In this document: one piece after another, positions 31,656 to 41,921 of the stretch
How positions within the stretch are numbered: the stretch's first letter is position 1
How the letters are laid out: every line of letters begins with the position of its first letter
NCBI RefSeq assembly: GCF_000517545.1
Contig: NZ_BAIV01000008.1
Coordinates: 1 to 64,000 of the forward strand
Direction of reading: 5' to 3'
Source: Bacteroides reticulotermitis JCM 10512
Lineage (GTDB): Bacteria > Bacteroidota > Bacteroidia > Bacteroidales > Bacteroidaceae
Length of the DNA stretch: 64,000 bases
Notes under the pieces: generated by a model
What the model was told of the DNA's origin: nothing
Databases searched by the model: none
The model's input: only the letters and a program-made list of their open reading frames with translations
Position numbers and translations under genes: made by a program

Positions 31656-34277
31656 ATGTATTCAACAACGATATTATATAAGATGGGGGAAGTTCTCCCC
31701 AAGACCGTATGGCTCATTGCATTTCTTTTCATATCCATCCACACAAGCGCTCAAAAGGCAGAAATACAATTCTCCAAGCGCGACCTTACCGTAGAACAGG
31801 CTTTGCAACAGATTGAGAATCAAACCATCTATACGGTCGCTTATAGCAAAACTCAATTGGACGTGAAGCGGAGCGTAAAGCTCGAAACACGCAAGATAGG
31901 GGTAAAGGAGGCACTCGAGATGGTGCTAAAGGGTACCGGACTAACCTACCAAGTACAAGGGAATCACCTGATTATCTCCACAACCGACGGAGGGGTGCAG
32001 CCTTCCGGCAAGAAACCTACGCAAACCGTCCGAGGGGTGATCATTGACAGTCAGACTAAAGTGCCCATTGAATTTGCTTCCGTACAAATAGTCGAGCTTC
32101 CTACTTTAGGATCGGTGACTGATAGCTTGGGGCGCTTTCGGTTGTCGAATATCCCCGTGGGGCGTTACACCATTCAGACTTCTCTGATGGGGTATCGCAC
32201 GCAACTGATCACGGAATTGTCGGTAACTTCTTCCAAAGAGGTGTATCTCGTAATATCGGTAGATGAGGACATCCATCGCTTGAACGAGGTGGTCATACAA
32301 CCGGAGATATCCAAGGATCGGCTAGTCAACCCGATGGCAATTACCGGTGGACGCATGATCAGCATGGAAGAAGCGTCTCGTTTTGCTAACGGCTTCGACG
32401 ATCCGGCTCGCTTAAGCGCTGCTTTTGCGGGAGTTGCCGGAGATATCGGTACAAATGCCATTGCTATCCGGGGGAACTCGCCCCAATTTACACAATGGAG
32501 ACTGGAGGGGATTGAAATACCTAACCCTACGCACTTTGCGGACTTAGCCGGTCTGGGTGGCGGGTTTCTTTCTGCACTTAGCACGCAAGTGATTGGCAAC
32601 TCTGACTTTTACAACGGCGCTTTTCCGGCCGAATACAGCAATGCGCTGTCTGGTGTCTTCGATATGCACATGCGAAACGGAAATAACCAACGCTACGAAC
32701 ATACGTTCCAATTCGGACTTTTGGGCATCGATTTGGCATCGGAGGGACCGATCAGCAAGAAACAAGGGAGTTCTTATCTGGTCAACTATCGCTTCTCTAC
32801 AACTTCATTGGCTTCCGGTAACGACATTAACCTCAAGTATCAGGACTTAGCTTTCAAACTGAACTTCCCGACTCAACGGTCCGGCACTTTCTCAATCTGG
32901 GGGTTAGGGTTGCTCGACAGAAACAAGACGAAACCTCTTGAACGGTCGGAGTGGGAGACCATTGGCGACCGTCAGTTCGGAACGAATCAACTGGATAAAG
33001 CGGCAGCAGGCGTGGCGCATCAGTATTTAATCAATGATCAGACGTATATCCGCTCTTCTTTGGCTGCGACTTACGCACAGGATCATACGATGGTCAATCA
33101 GGAGACCGAGACCGGGGGAAGAGTCAGCGTAGGAGACATCCAGAATTCGAAGTGGGATTTGCTGTTCAACGCTTACTTGAATAAGAAGTTCTCTTCGAAT
33201 CATGTCAATCGGACCGGAATTACGGTTACCGGATTGATGTACGACCTTGATTATAAGATCAGCCCGTACTTCGGACTGGATATTCCGATGGAACAGATAG
33301 CGAAAGGAAACGGCCAGAGCTTGGTTCTCTCGGCCTACAGTACCTCAATGATCGACCTAAATCGCAACTTAACCGCTAGTTTGGGAGTCAACGCGCAATA
33401 CTTCACGCTGAATAAGAACTGGTCAATAGAGCCACGGGTAGCTTTGAAGTGGCGTATGCAACCCCGACACGCTCTGTCATTTGCCTATGGCCTACATAGC
33501 CGAAGAGAGAAATTAGACTATTATTTCGTAGAGAAAGAGGTGAATGGGCAAACGGAATCCAACCGGTACCTGGACTTCTCCAGGGCGCATCACTTCGGAA
33601 TAACGTACGACTGGAATATAAACCAAGGCTTGCATTTCAAAGTAGAACCTTATTATCAGTATCTTTTCGACATACCGGTCGAAGCGAATTCTTCTTTTTC
33701 TATCATCAATTATCAGGAGGTATATCTGGATCGAATCTTAAAGAATAAAGGACGAGGAGTTAATTACGGAATCGACTTAACGCTGGAGCAATACATGAAA
33801 AACGGGTTCTATTATATGCTCACAGGTTCGCTATTCAAGTCGAGGTATAAAGGCTCCGACCACATCTGGCGCAATACCCGGATGGATAAATCGTACCTGA
33901 TGAATATAGTTGCCGGTAAAGAATGGATGGTGGGAAAGCGGAAACAGCATGTATTCAGTGTGAACGGACGTATATTCTTTCAGGGAGGAGGATGTTATAC
34001 GCCGGTGGACGAGGACAGGAGCTTGGACGAACATGATATTGTATTCGATGAGTCGAAAGCGTTTAGTAAAAGGTTCAAACCTTCTGTCAACGGCGACCTA
34101 GCGATTAGTTATCGGATTAATAAAAAGAAGATATCGCATGAATTCTCGCTCAAAGTACTCAATGTAGGCGTAAGAACGGGTATGCACTTCTATCAATATA
34201 ACGAAAAGATACACCGTATCGAGTCCAAAGATGGCAACGGATGCATTCCTAATATCAGTTACAAAATCTATTTTTAA
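31656..34277 (+). CDS. TonB-dependent outer-membrane receptor with STN signalling domain
   Basis: The 873-residue protein has a signal peptide (ending HTSAQ), a secretin/TonB N-terminal (STN) domain (KRDLTVEQALQQIENQTIYT), a carboxypeptidase-D-like regulatory domain (VRGVIIDSQTKVPIEFASV), a plug (GDIGTNAIAIRGNSPQFTQW) and a beta-barrel ending in aromatic FPNISYKIYF-like residues. The STN domain signals to the FecR protein upstream. It is shorter than SusC proteins and no SusD follows. It therefore more likely imports a metal chelate, cofactor or small oligosaccharide; the ligand is unknown. Confidence 0.9.
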   Translation: MYSTTILYKMGEVLPKTVWLIAFLFISIHTSAQKAEIQFSKRDLTVEQALQQIENQTIYTVAYSKTQLDVKRSVKLETRKIGVKEALEMVLKGTGLTYQVQGNHLIISTTDGGVQPSGKKPTQTVRGVIIDSQTKVPIEFASVQIVELPTLGSVTDSLGRFRLSNIPVGRYTIQTSLMGYRTQLITELSVTSSKEVYLVISVDEDIHRLNEVVIQPEISKDRLVNPMAITGGRMISMEEASRFANGFDDPARLSAAFAGVAGDIGTNAIAIRGNSPQFTQWRLEGIEIPNPTHFADLAGLGGGFLSALSTQVIGNSDFYNGAFPAEYSNALSGVFDMHMRNGNNQRYEHTFQFGLLGIDLASEGPISKKQGSSYLVNYRFSTTSLASGNDINLKYQDLAFKLNFPTQRSGTFSIWGLGLLDRNKTKPLERSEWETIGDRQFGTNQLDKAAAGVAHQYLINDQTYIRSSLAATYAQDHTMVNQETETGGRVSVGDIQNSKWDLLFNAYLNKKFSSNHVNRTGITVTGLMYDLDYKISPYFGLDIPMEQIAKGNGQSLVLSAYSTSMIDLNRNLTASLGVNAQYFTLNKNWSIEPRVALKWRMQPRHALSFAYGLHSRREKLDYYFVEKEVNGQTESNRYLDFSRAHHFGITYDWNINQGLHFKVEPYYQYLFDIPVEANSSFSIINYQEVYLDRILKNKGRGVNYGIDLTLEQYMKNGFYYMLTGSLFKSRYKGSDHIWRNTRMDKSYLMNIVAGKEWMVGKRKQHVFSVNGRIFFQGGGCYTPVDEDRSLDEHDIVFDESKAFSKRFKPSVNGDLAISYRINKKKISHEFSLKVLNVGVRTGMHFYQYNEKIHRIESKDGNGCIPNISYKIYF

Positions 34278-34352
34278 CGAAACATTCCATAATTCAGTAA
34301 TTTTGGTATTACAATCAGTAATATGGATACTACCGCCGCATCCAAATTCTGG

Positions 34353-34360
34353 TATCTTTG
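34353..34360 (+). promoter_or_regulatory. -7 promoter box (TATCTTTG) of the MBL-fold gene
   Basis: TATCTTTG lies 18 bp before the ATG at 34379 and rules out the in-frame codon at 34358 as the start. Confidence 0.5.
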
Positions 34361-34378
34361 CGCAAAAGAATTAGGTAT

Positions 34379-35470
34379 ATGCGTTTATTTAAGAAAACCA
34401 GAATGTATATGATTATTGGAAGTATAGTAGGAATAGCAGCTTTGCTGGCTCTTTTCGTTTTCATATTTATCAACCAACCTGCCTTTGGAAGACTTCCCAC
34501 TGGGGAAAGACTCGAACGAGTGAAGAAATCGGCTAATTATAGGGATGGTAGTTTTAAGAACCAACACGAGACCGTGTTAATGACTTCACAACAAAACCGA
34601 TTGGTGGCAATGTGGAACTTCCTCTTTAAAAAGGTGGAGGGGCTTCGTCCGGACCAACCCATCCGGGCAACTAAAGTCGATCTGCATCATCTAAACCGGA
34701 ACGAGGAGGTATTGGTTTGGTTCGGACACTCTTCTTACTTTATTCAGACGGGAGGAAAACGCTTCTTGGTAGATCCGGTATTCCACATCGCTTCTCCGGT
34801 GTCGTTTGTCAATAAGCCTTTTAAAGGAGCGGATCTTTATAAAGCGGAGGATATGCCGGATGTTGATTACCTGGTCATTACGCACGACCATTGGGATCAC
34901 CTGGACTATCACACGGTGAAAGAGCTGAAAGACAGAATCGGCAAGGTGATTTGTCCCTTAGGTGTGGGTGAGCATTTTGAATATTGGGGATTTGGCAAAG
35001 ATCGGCTGGTTGAGCTTGATTGGAATGAGAAAGCTGATCTCAATGCGGGCTTTACCATGCATTGTCTGCCTGCCCGGCATTTCTCGGGTCGGGGACTGAC
35101 TCCTAACCAATCACTTTGGGCCTCGTTCTTGTTGGAAGCTCCCCAAGAGACTATTTTTATTGGAGGCGATGGAGGGTATGATACTCATTTCTCGAAGATC
35201 GGGCAACAGTTTCCGAATATTGATTTGGCTATACTTGAGAACGGACAATACAATGAGGAATGGAAACATATCCATCTAATGCCGCAATATATGGCTCAGG
35301 CAGTGAAAGACTTGAAGGCCAAAAGGGTTCTTACCGTACACCATTCTAAATATGCGTTGGCTAGGCATCGTTGGGATGAACCGATTAAGAATGCTGAGAA
35401 CATGGCCAGCCACGATTCACTGAATGTCTTGATGCCAGCTATCGGTGAGGTTCTGCAACTGTCCAAATAA
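34379..35470 (+). CDS. Membrane-anchored MBL-fold metallo-hydrolase (NAPE-PLD/RomA-like)
   Basis: The product has 363 residues. One N-terminal membrane helix (IIGSIVGIAALLALFVFIF) anchors a metallo-beta-lactamase fold with THDHWDHLDY (HxHxDH metal site), CLPARHFSGRG (His), GGDGGYDTHF (bridging Asp) and TVHHSKYALARH (His). The closest family pattern is that of N-acyl-phosphatidylethanolamine phospholipase D-like enzymes, which act on lipids; the bacterial substrate is not known. It is transcribed from its own promoter. Confidence 0.88.
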   Translation: MRLFKKTRMYMIIGSIVGIAALLALFVFIFINQPAFGRLPTGERLERVKKSANYRDGSFKNQHETVLMTSQQNRLVAMWNFLFKKVEGLRPDQPIRATKVDLHHLNRNEEVLVWFGHSSYFIQTGGKRFLVDPVFHIASPVSFVNKPFKGADLYKAEDMPDVDYLVITHDHWDHLDYHTVKELKDRIGKVICPLGVGEHFEYWGFGKDRLVELDWNEKADLNAGFTMHCLPARHFSGRGLTPNQSLWASFLLEAPQETIFIGGDGGYDTHFSKIGQQFPNIDLAILENGQYNEEWKHIHLMPQYMAQAVKDLKAKRVLTVHHSKYALARHRWDEPIKNAENMASHDSLNVLMPAIGEVLQLSK

Positions 35471-35505
35471 CAACATACACATTGACTAATTAATAGCGTA
35501 ATAAA

Positions 35506-36044
35506 ATGAAGAAGAAAATAGTAGTACTTTCTTCCACCCCGCGCAGAGGTGGAAACTCCGACAGACTATGTGATGAATTTATAAAAGGTGCCGAATCAAC
35601 AGCACACCAAGTAGAGAAAATACGGCTCAAGGATAAGCAGATCAATTTCTGCACAGGATGTGGAACTTGCAGTACACACGGCAAACCTTGCCCTCAGAAG
35701 GATGATGCAAACAGTGTACTTCAGAAGATGATCGATGCGGATGTTATTGTTATGGCTACACCAGTCTATTTTTATACGATGTGTGCCCAGATGAAAACAC
35801 TCATTGATCGCTGTTGCGCCCGTTACCTCGAAATGAAAAATAAAGAGTTTTACTTTATTATTGCTGCCGCAGATGAAGACCTTTCGATGATGGAACGCAC
35901 AGTTGAAGCTTTCGTGCTTTCCTCGATTGCCTGGAAGAACCGGTAGAAAAGGGTGTTGTCTACGGAATTGGCGCCTGGAATGTTGGAGATATTGAAGGTA
36001 GATCCTCCATGCAGGAAGCCTACAATATGGGGTGCAATGCCTAA
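35506..36044 (+). CDS. Flavodoxin-fold NAD(P)H-dependent oxidoreductase, frameshifted in this sequence
   Basis: The composite product is about 179 residues. STPRRGGNSDRLC is the FMN-phosphate loop, CTGCGTCSTHGKPCP a cysteine-rich insert typical of iron-sulfur-flavoprotein-like reductases, and ATPVYFYTMCAQMKTLIDRC the flavin-binding helix. The frame breaks at 35910-35912 (TTT needs one T, giving VEAFRAFLDCLEEPVEKG) and then ends at 36042-36044. The reading frame after that TAA stays open (VLAKRTVQALDDGYT), so the stop itself could also be an error. It converges with the leftward HTCS. Confidence 0.8.
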
Positions 36045-36090
36045 GTCTTAGCAAAGAGAACCGTTCAGGCTCTGGATGACGGCTATACGC

Positions 36091-39000
36091 TTAGTCACTC
36101 AGGGCCTGAATATCGTCTTCTTTACCGTATTTACTGGGACTTATATTAAAGTGTTTCTTGAATACTTCACGGAAATATTTACTATCACTGAAGCCGGTCA
36201 TTTCAGCTACTTCGGTAATTGAGAGATCTCCTTCTTGCAATAATTGTGCTGCTCGCTTCAACCGGATGATACGGATATAGTCCGCCGGAGCTTGACCGGT
36301 CATTGCCTTCAACTTATTATAGAAACTGGTGCGACTCATGTTATGCAAGGAGCAAAGAGAGTCGACCGTAAAGTCTGGCGAGCTAAGATTCTCTTCAATA
36401 TTCTTCCTTGCTTCCGACATAAACTTCCAATCAAGCGAATTTATGCCATTTCCCGTTGGAATCACATTCTCAGTCGTAGTATCGATATTGATATATCGGT
36501 TGCGAAGTAACGTTCTATTGGCTAGTATATTGGATATTCTCGCTCTTAGAATTACAATGCTGAAAGGCTTCACTATATATTCATCGGCTCCAGTTTGCAA
36601 TCCCTCCAAGATATTCTCTTCACCTCCCAAGGCAGTCAACAGCAAGATAGGGATATGTGAAGTTTCAATATCGCTCTTGATGGCAAGGCATAATTCATCT
36701 CCCCGCATCTCGGGCATCATGATATCCGACAGGATAAGTTCCGGCCAGAATTCTTTCACAATAATCAGCGCCTCCTTTCCATTGGAACAGGCCTGCACGT
36801 TATACATGCCGGACAGCGAGTTGACCAGATAGAAACGGAGTTCATCGTTATCTTCAACAATCAGGATACGTTGTAGAAGGGTGACGTTCGTCTGTATCGT
36901 TTTAGGTATAATATTGACATCACTCATCTGGATAATTTGCTTCTCTGATTTTGAAGATGCCACAAACTTAGACTGTCGGAAATGAGTGTATCCTTTCGGG
37001 AAAAGTACTTTAATTACTGTCCCCTGTTGCTCCGTACTTTCTATATTTATTTTTCCTCCATGAAGACGGACCAATTTCCATACCAGCATCAAACCGATTC
37101 CGCTACCCGTAATCTTGGAATTAATAACATTTGCTCCTCTAAAGTGTACTTTGAATAACTTATTTTGTTCAGAAGCAGGAATACCTATCCCTGTATCGCG
37201 AATCTCTAGTTTCCACGACTCTTTAGTATCTGATACGATTAGATTAACACGCCCTCCTTCAGGGGTATACTTTAGTGCATTGGATAAAAGGTTCTTGAGG
37301 ATTGAATCCATCTTTTCCTTATCAAACCATACATTTAGATAGCTGAATTGACTCTCATAGGTAAAATCAATGTGCTTGATGGTGGCATACGAACGAAATG
37401 TTTCGCAGGCTTCCTGTATATAGGCATTTAACTCATATTCGGATATGTGTAGTTCGGATGAGTATACATCGGCACGTTCAAAATTGATCAGGTTAGTGGT
37501 TAATCGTAAAAGAACATCCACATTACGCAAAGCTGTGTTCAATCGATTCGTCCCCTTATCACTAAAGACTTCTTCTTCTAGCAACTCTTCTAAAGGAGCT
37601 TTTATCAAAGTCAGCGGTGTGCGAATATCGTGAGCCGTATTAATGAAGAAACGAGTCTTTTCATCGGATATTTTCTTTTGCTTCTTTAGGTTCAGCAGTC
37701 GTAAAGCGATGACAAACATCATCGCAATTAATAGTGTATAGATAAGAATAGCACCTCCACTTAACCATAGCGGTTGGGCTATGGTTATTTTCATCTGCCT
37801 CTCTTCAAAGACATTATTCGACTCTTCTTTCGATACAGCACGTACGCGGAGCGTATATTCTCCCGGGTTTAGATTCGTAAAGCGAATGATATTGACTGTA
37901 TTTAACTGCACCCATTCATCGTAAAACCCTTCTAGTTTCCAGTAATACAATATATTAGCGGGGAAATCATAGTTGATCGACGAAACTCGAAACGAGAATG
38001 TGTTTTGGTCGGAACTAAGTTTGAGAACGTTTGTTTCATTAATGTCTTTTGTTAGCGGTGAATCTTTTTCTCCCGGATAGGTAGGCTGATAAGATAGGAG
38101 GAAGTCACTAAATATCATTTTACTATATACATAATTGGGGAATTTCACATTCTCCGGAAATTGGATTGCTCCATCTATGCTACCGAAAACAAAATCTTTG
38201 TTTTTCCGCAGTACACCTGCGCCTGCATTAAAACAAGCCGACATCAATCCTTGTTCGCGAGTCCAGTTATGGAAAGATTTGTCTTTGGTCGAGAAACTAG
38301 TAATCCCATTTTCAGTGCTCATGAGTATATTTCCGTTCAATTCAGGCAGAATTGCAAATATACCATTCGAGACTAATGCCGAATTCTCTGTTGAGTATTG
38401 TTCAAACGTTCTGTTCACTATGTTATAAACCAGTAGCCCCGAACCGCTGGTTCCAATATAGAGCAGTCCGTTGTCCGTTTGATAAAGCGCATTAATATAG
38501 TTAGACTCCACTGACATTTCAATGAAATGATACTTTCCGGTGTTGCGATTTAATAAATACAAACCTGAAGAAGTACCGATCCACATATGATTAGCATCTC
38601 TTTCCTCAATAGCAGTGATGGAGTTAACCCCGGGGTATAAGCGTACAGAGTTGCTTTTCAAATCAAAGCATTTTAAGTTGTAATAACCTCCCGACCAAAT
38701 ATATCCTTCGGAGTCTTTGATCATTGCACGGATATATTTATCGGGGCGAATATTTACGGATGTTAGTAGAGAAGGGGAGAAGTACTCAACAGAAAGTGTT
38801 TTTTTATTTATTTTGTATAAACCGGATGTGTATCCTCCTGCCCAAATAATACCTGGAGAAACTTCACACAAAGTGATAAAGATATTATTTTTATCCTTTA
38901 GATGTCGGTCAAAAGAACTCAGGAATGAATGCCATTTCTTACTTTTGGAATCATAGTAACTGATTCCATTGCTAGTGCCAAACCATAGATCTCCATCACA

Positions 39001-40056
39001 ATCTTCAATCACTGAATAAACCTGATCGTTAACCAGTGATTGTTTATTATTGACAGAGTGTTTAATCCAATGGTAATTGGTATATCGATGATCAATGACA
39101 GTAACTCCCGTAGGATAATTAGCCAACCAAATACGTTTTTTCTCATCTATATATATGTCGTTGATGTTGTTGCCATTCATCTCGTTGTAACTCTCATAGT
39201 TAGCGACGATATACGGGCTGGCTTCACAAGAATTGACGTTTATTTTATAAATTCCCATTCCTTCAGTGGCAACAAGCAACTCTTTCTGATTTAAGGGCCG
39301 TATTCGGGTTATGCTTACATCACTTAAATCAGTGTCGGATTGAATGATACGACGCGTATGCATGTCATAAGCAAAGACTCCTTTTTCAAATGTACCGACA
39401 AACAACCGTTGAGATGTGCGATGATAGTACAATTCATTTGCTTGCAAATGAATCCGGTCTAAAGCTTGATGAGGGATTATATGTAAAGCATTGTTTTTAA
39501 ATTCTACGTATCGTACACTTGTTTCCGTAGCAATGAAAAAATGTGATTTATCGACTTGCTTTATAACGGTTATATTACTTTTCAATATATTGGGGAGCTG
39601 GAGAGTCTGATTGCTTAAAGTATTGTATATTGTGATAGAATCTTTACTGCATAGCCAAAATCGATAGTTTTCATCCATAAAACCGTAGCTGATAGCTTCC
39701 GGAACTCCGGTCAGCTTGTAAATCATCTTGAAACGATCGTATTTTTTTTCGTATTGAAAGACACAACCCCGTTGTCCAATAACCCATATCCCGTCGTTCT
39801 TACCCATATATAACCAGCCTAGATATATCTGAGAGTTGTCTGTTCTTTCTTCCTCAATCAATTTGTAATGCTTCATATCCTTACCATTGAAGCGATCCAT
39901 GCCCTCGTTGGTAAGAAACCACATGTATCCTTCCGAGTCTTTTTGAATATTGAATATTCTCCGGTTACTCAATCCATCTTCCACTCCTATATATCTATAT
40001 GTTTGTGCAGAGGCGGTGAAAGCAAAGAAAAAGAGAAATAATACAATAACTCTCAT
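36091..40056 (-). CDS. Hybrid two-component system (HTCS) sensor/regulator
   Basis: The 1321-residue protein is intact. A signal peptide (ending FTASAQ) is followed by many two-bladed propeller repeats (for example EDGLSNRRIFNIQKDSEG), a Y_Y_Y domain and a membrane helix (GAILIYTLLIAMMFVIALRL). After these come a histidine kinase (TAHDIRTPLTLIK), an ATPase (GGRVNLIVSD to GSGIGLMLVWKLV), a receiver (LILSDIMMPEMRGDE) and an AraC domain (ITEVAEMTGFSDSKYF). It should sense a periplasmic glycan and control a polysaccharide locus that is not next to it here. The ATG at 40056 puts the signal peptide first. It converges with the flavodoxin-like gene. Confidence 0.93.
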   Translation of the reverse strand: MRVIVLFLFFFAFTASAQTYRYIGVEDGLSNRRIFNIQKDSEGYMWFLTNEGMDRFNGKDMKHYKLIEEERTDNSQIYLGWLYMGKNDGIWVIGQRGCVFQYEKKYDRFKMIYKLTGVPEAISYGFMDENYRFWLCSKDSITIYNTLSNQTLQLPNILKSNITVIKQVDKSHFFIATETSVRYVEFKNNALHIIPHQALDRIHLQANELYYHRTSQRLFVGTFEKGVFAYDMHTRRIIQSDTDLSDVSITRIRPLNQKELLVATEGMGIYKINVNSCEASPYIVANYESYNEMNGNNINDIYIDEKKRIWLANYPTGVTVIDHRYTNYHWIKHSVNNKQSLVNDQVYSVIEDCDGDLWFGTSNGISYYDSKSKKWHSFLSSFDRHLKDKNNIFITLCEVSPGIIWAGGYTSGLYKINKKTLSVEYFSPSLLTSVNIRPDKYIRAMIKDSEGYIWSGGYYNLKCFDLKSNSVRLYPGVNSITAIEERDANHMWIGTSSGLYLLNRNTGKYHFIEMSVESNYINALYQTDNGLLYIGTSGSGLLVYNIVNRTFEQYSTENSALVSNGIFAILPELNGNILMSTENGITSFSTKDKSFHNWTREQGLMSACFNAGAGVLRKNKDFVFGSIDGAIQFPENVKFPNYVYSKMIFSDFLLSYQPTYPGEKDSPLTKDINETNVLKLSSDQNTFSFRVSSINYDFPANILYYWKLEGFYDEWVQLNTVNIIRFTNLNPGEYTLRVRAVSKEESNNVFEERQMKITIAQPLWLSGGAILIYTLLIAMMFVIALRLLNLKKQKKISDEKTRFFINTAHDIRTPLTLIKAPLEELLEEEVFSDKGTNRLNTALRNVDVLLRLTTNLINFERADVYSSELHISEYELNAYIQEACETFRSYATIKHIDFTYESQFSYLNVWFDKEKMDSILKNLLSNALKYTPEGGRVNLIVSDTKESWKLEIRDTGIGIPASEQNKLFKVHFRGANVINSKITGSGIGLMLVWKLVRLHGGKINIESTEQQGTVIKVLFPKGYTHFRQSKFVASSKSEKQIIQMSDVNIIPKTIQTNVTLLQRILIVEDNDELRFYLVNSLSGMYNVQACSNGKEALIIVKEFWPELILSDIMMPEMRGDELCLAIKSDIETSHIPILLLTALGGEENILEGLQTGADEYIVKPFSIVILRARISNILANRTLLRNRYINIDTTTENVIPTGNGINSLDWKFMSEARKNIEENLSSPDFTVDSLCSLHNMSRTSFYNKLKAMTGQAPADYIRIIRLKRAAQLLQEGDLSITEVAEMTGFSDSKYFREVFKKHFNISPSKYGKEDDIQALSD

Positions 40057-40345
40057 AGAACATTTGTTTATTTTTAGAGAATTGAAATAAGCTGAATCCG
40101 ATGATCTACAAAATAAAAGAAAAAGCATGAAATTTCCAAGAAAAAAGAGTCTTTTGAAAGGGAATCTATATGTTTTTTAATTTTACAGTGTATATTTCTC
40201 TATTTATCCTTATAGCCTTGACTATATTATGAGCTAACGATCGGCTAAGTCTTTATGAGTCAATACAATCTTTTGAGTGAGTAGAATGGGTCTTTCTTTT
40301 CTTTAATAAAATGTCTTTTTTTATTTGAGATCTAAAAAAAAGATA

Positions 40346-40353
40346 TACCTTTG
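40346..40353 (+). promoter_or_regulatory. Promoter of the tRNA-Gly gene
   Basis: The -7 box TACCTTTG at 40346-40353 is preceded by TTTG at 40324-40327 with an 18-bp spacer, close to the Bacteroidetes consensus. It lies 43 bp before the tRNA. Confidence 0.6.
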
Positions 40354-40396
40354 CATCCATTATTTCATACCTATTTCATCGCAAGTAGGCATTGAT

Positions 40397-40469
40397 GCGG
40401 TATTAGCTCAGTTGGTAGAGCACTAGCTTCCCAAGCTGGGGGTCGCGAGTTCGAGTCTCGTTTACCGCT
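40397..40469 (+). tRNA. tRNA-Gly (anticodon CCC), probable prophage attachment site
   Basis: A cloverleaf folds from GCGGTAT to TTACCGC plus the discriminator T. The D arm is AGCTCAGTTGGTAGAGC, the anticodon arm CTAGC/GCTGG encloses loop TTCCCAA (anticodon CCC), and the T arm is GCGAG TTCGAGT CTCGT. CCA is not encoded, as is common in Bacteroidetes. The integrase gene begins 154 bp downstream and host genes end just upstream. The 3' end of this tRNA is therefore the likely attL core; attR is outside the window. Confidence 0.93.
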
Positions 40470-40481
40470 CCCCTGATAATT

Positions 40482-40513
40482 AAGCACTTACATAGTCTGT
40501 GAGTGCTTTTTTT
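40482..40513 (+). terminator. Terminator after tRNA-Gly
   Basis: AAGCACTTAC (40482-40491) pairs with GTGAGTGCTT (40499-40508) and is followed by a run of T. It ends the tRNA transcript before the integrase. Confidence 0.9.
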
Positions 40514-40622
40514 ATGTCATCTTTTGTTTCTTAAGCCGAAATATAGTACATTTGAACGAATTAAAGTACATTAATTTGGGTCAAATAGCGGGTCGTTATT
40601 TCCTCGTTTAAACAAAAAACCT

Positions 40623-41840
40623 ATGGTAGCAAAAAAAGCTAAGTTAGTTCTTGATAAAAGAAGAGCCAAAAAAGACGGCAGTTTCCCTATTGTGATTGAG
40701 ATCCGCAATAATGATAAGATACGAATTGCAACGTCGTATTCATCAATACCGGAAAATTGGGTAAACGGGATGTTCGGTAAAAAGGAAAGTAATTATTCCA
40801 GGAAGAATGTCATTTTGAATGAAATGCAGAATAATGTTGAAAGAATACTTCTTGAATTATCGGATAACCATCAATCTATTTCAGATAAGGATCTAAGAGA
40901 TCGCATATCGCGCACTATTATTGGCAAAGAGCCGAAGAAAGAAAAGACGTTTGTAGAATACCTAGATGAATTCGTTTCTATAAAGAGCAATAAAGGCACT
41001 CAATCGGTCTATGCTACTACACGAAGCAAAATAGAAAAATTTGACCCGAATTGTACCTTTGAGAGTATGGATAAGAAATGGCTTACATCTCTAGAATCAT
41101 GGATGGCGCAAACTATGAAGATTAATGCTTATGCAATCCACCTGCGTAACATAAGAGCTGTATTCAATTATGCCATTGATGAAGAGTATACTACATTATA
41201 TCCGTTCAGGAAATTCAAGATAAAGAAAGAAGAGACAAGGAAACGGTCGCTTACTGTAGAGCAACTAGCGATGCTGCGTGATTATGACTGTGAAGAGTAT
41301 CAAAAGCGATACAGGGATTTGTTTATGCTTATGTTTTACCTCATTGGAATAAATGCGGCCGACTTATTCAACGCAAAGCCGGCGGGTGTAGTAGACGGTC
41401 GCATCGAGTATAAAAGAGCTAAAACAGGCAAGCTTTACTCAATCAAAATAGAGCCGGAAGCATTGGTGATTATAGAGCGATATAAGGGACGTGAATATTT
41501 GCTTAATATCATGGATGAGTATAGTAATCACAAAGACTTTCTCCATAGGATGGGAACCGGCTTAAAGCAGATCGGGGAGTGCAAGCGAGTAGGCCTTGGA
41601 GGGAAAAAAGAGATTACTCCTTTATTCCCGGACATTTCAAGCTATTGGGCGCGTCACACGTGGGCCACGATTGCGCACAAGATTGGAGTCCCGAAAGATG
41701 TGATATCGATGGCTTTAGGCCATTCTTTTGGTGTTGCCACCACGGACATTTACATAAACTATGATAATGATAAGATCGACGAGGCGAACCGGATGGTGAT
41801 CGATTATGTGAATGAAGCCGGCCCAAACCGTTCGGATTGA
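40623..41840 (+). CDS. int: Tyrosine-type site-specific recombinase (prophage integrase)
   Basis: The 405-residue protein has an N-terminal arm-binding domain, a SAM-like core-binding domain (KTFVEYLDEFVSIKSNKGTQ) and a C-terminal catalytic domain. ARHTWATIAHKIGVP, MALGHSFG and DIYINYD hold the second Arg, the His and the nucleophilic Tyr. At the usual first-Arg position the sequence reads LIGINAADL, so Asn replaces Arg, and the residue before the second Arg box is Tyr (YWARHT) rather than His. This variant pattern is common in a Bacteroidetes integrase subfamily. Its place next to the tRNA makes it the integrase of the element. Confidence 0.93.
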   Translation: MVAKKAKLVLDKRRAKKDGSFPIVIEIRNNDKIRIATSYSSIPENWVNGMFGKKESNYSRKNVILNEMQNNVERILLELSDNHQSISDKDLRDRISRTIIGKEPKKEKTFVEYLDEFVSIKSNKGTQSVYATTRSKIEKFDPNCTFESMDKKWLTSLESWMAQTMKINAYAIHLRNIRAVFNYAIDEEYTTLYPFRKFKIKKEETRKRSLTVEQLAMLRDYDCEEYQKRYRDLFMLMFYLIGINAADLFNAKPAGVVDGRIEYKRAKTGKLYSIKIEPEALVIIERYKGREYLLNIMDEYSNHKDFLHRMGTGLKQIGECKRVGLGGKKEITPLFPDISSYWARHTWATIAHKIGVPKDVISMALGHSFGVATTDIYINYDNDKIDEANRMVIDYVNEAGPNRSD

Positions 41841-41854
41841 TTATTTAATTAAGC

Positions 41855-41906
41855 AAAACAGAGTAAATTGGCGACTTATTCAAACGTCAATTTACTCTGT
41901 TTTTTA
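41855..41906. terminator. Bidirectional terminator between integrase and the SecB-like gene
   Basis: AAAACAGAGTAAATTG (41855-41870) pairs with its complement starting at 41888, with T runs on both strands. It separates the convergent integrase and chaperone genes. Confidence 0.9.
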
Positions 41907-41921
41907 CTCTTATTAAACATA

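Noticed and set aside
4291..35920. Frameshifts considered as phase-variable on/off switches
   Set aside because: The runs involved are only two to five bases long, too short for slipped-strand variation, and they occur mid-gene in many unrelated genes including core phage head genes.
40235..40300. Possible third copy of the 22-bp repeat array (contains ATCTTTTGAGTG)
   Set aside because: Only one unit resembles the repeats at 17-82 and 23983-24048, with no regular period.
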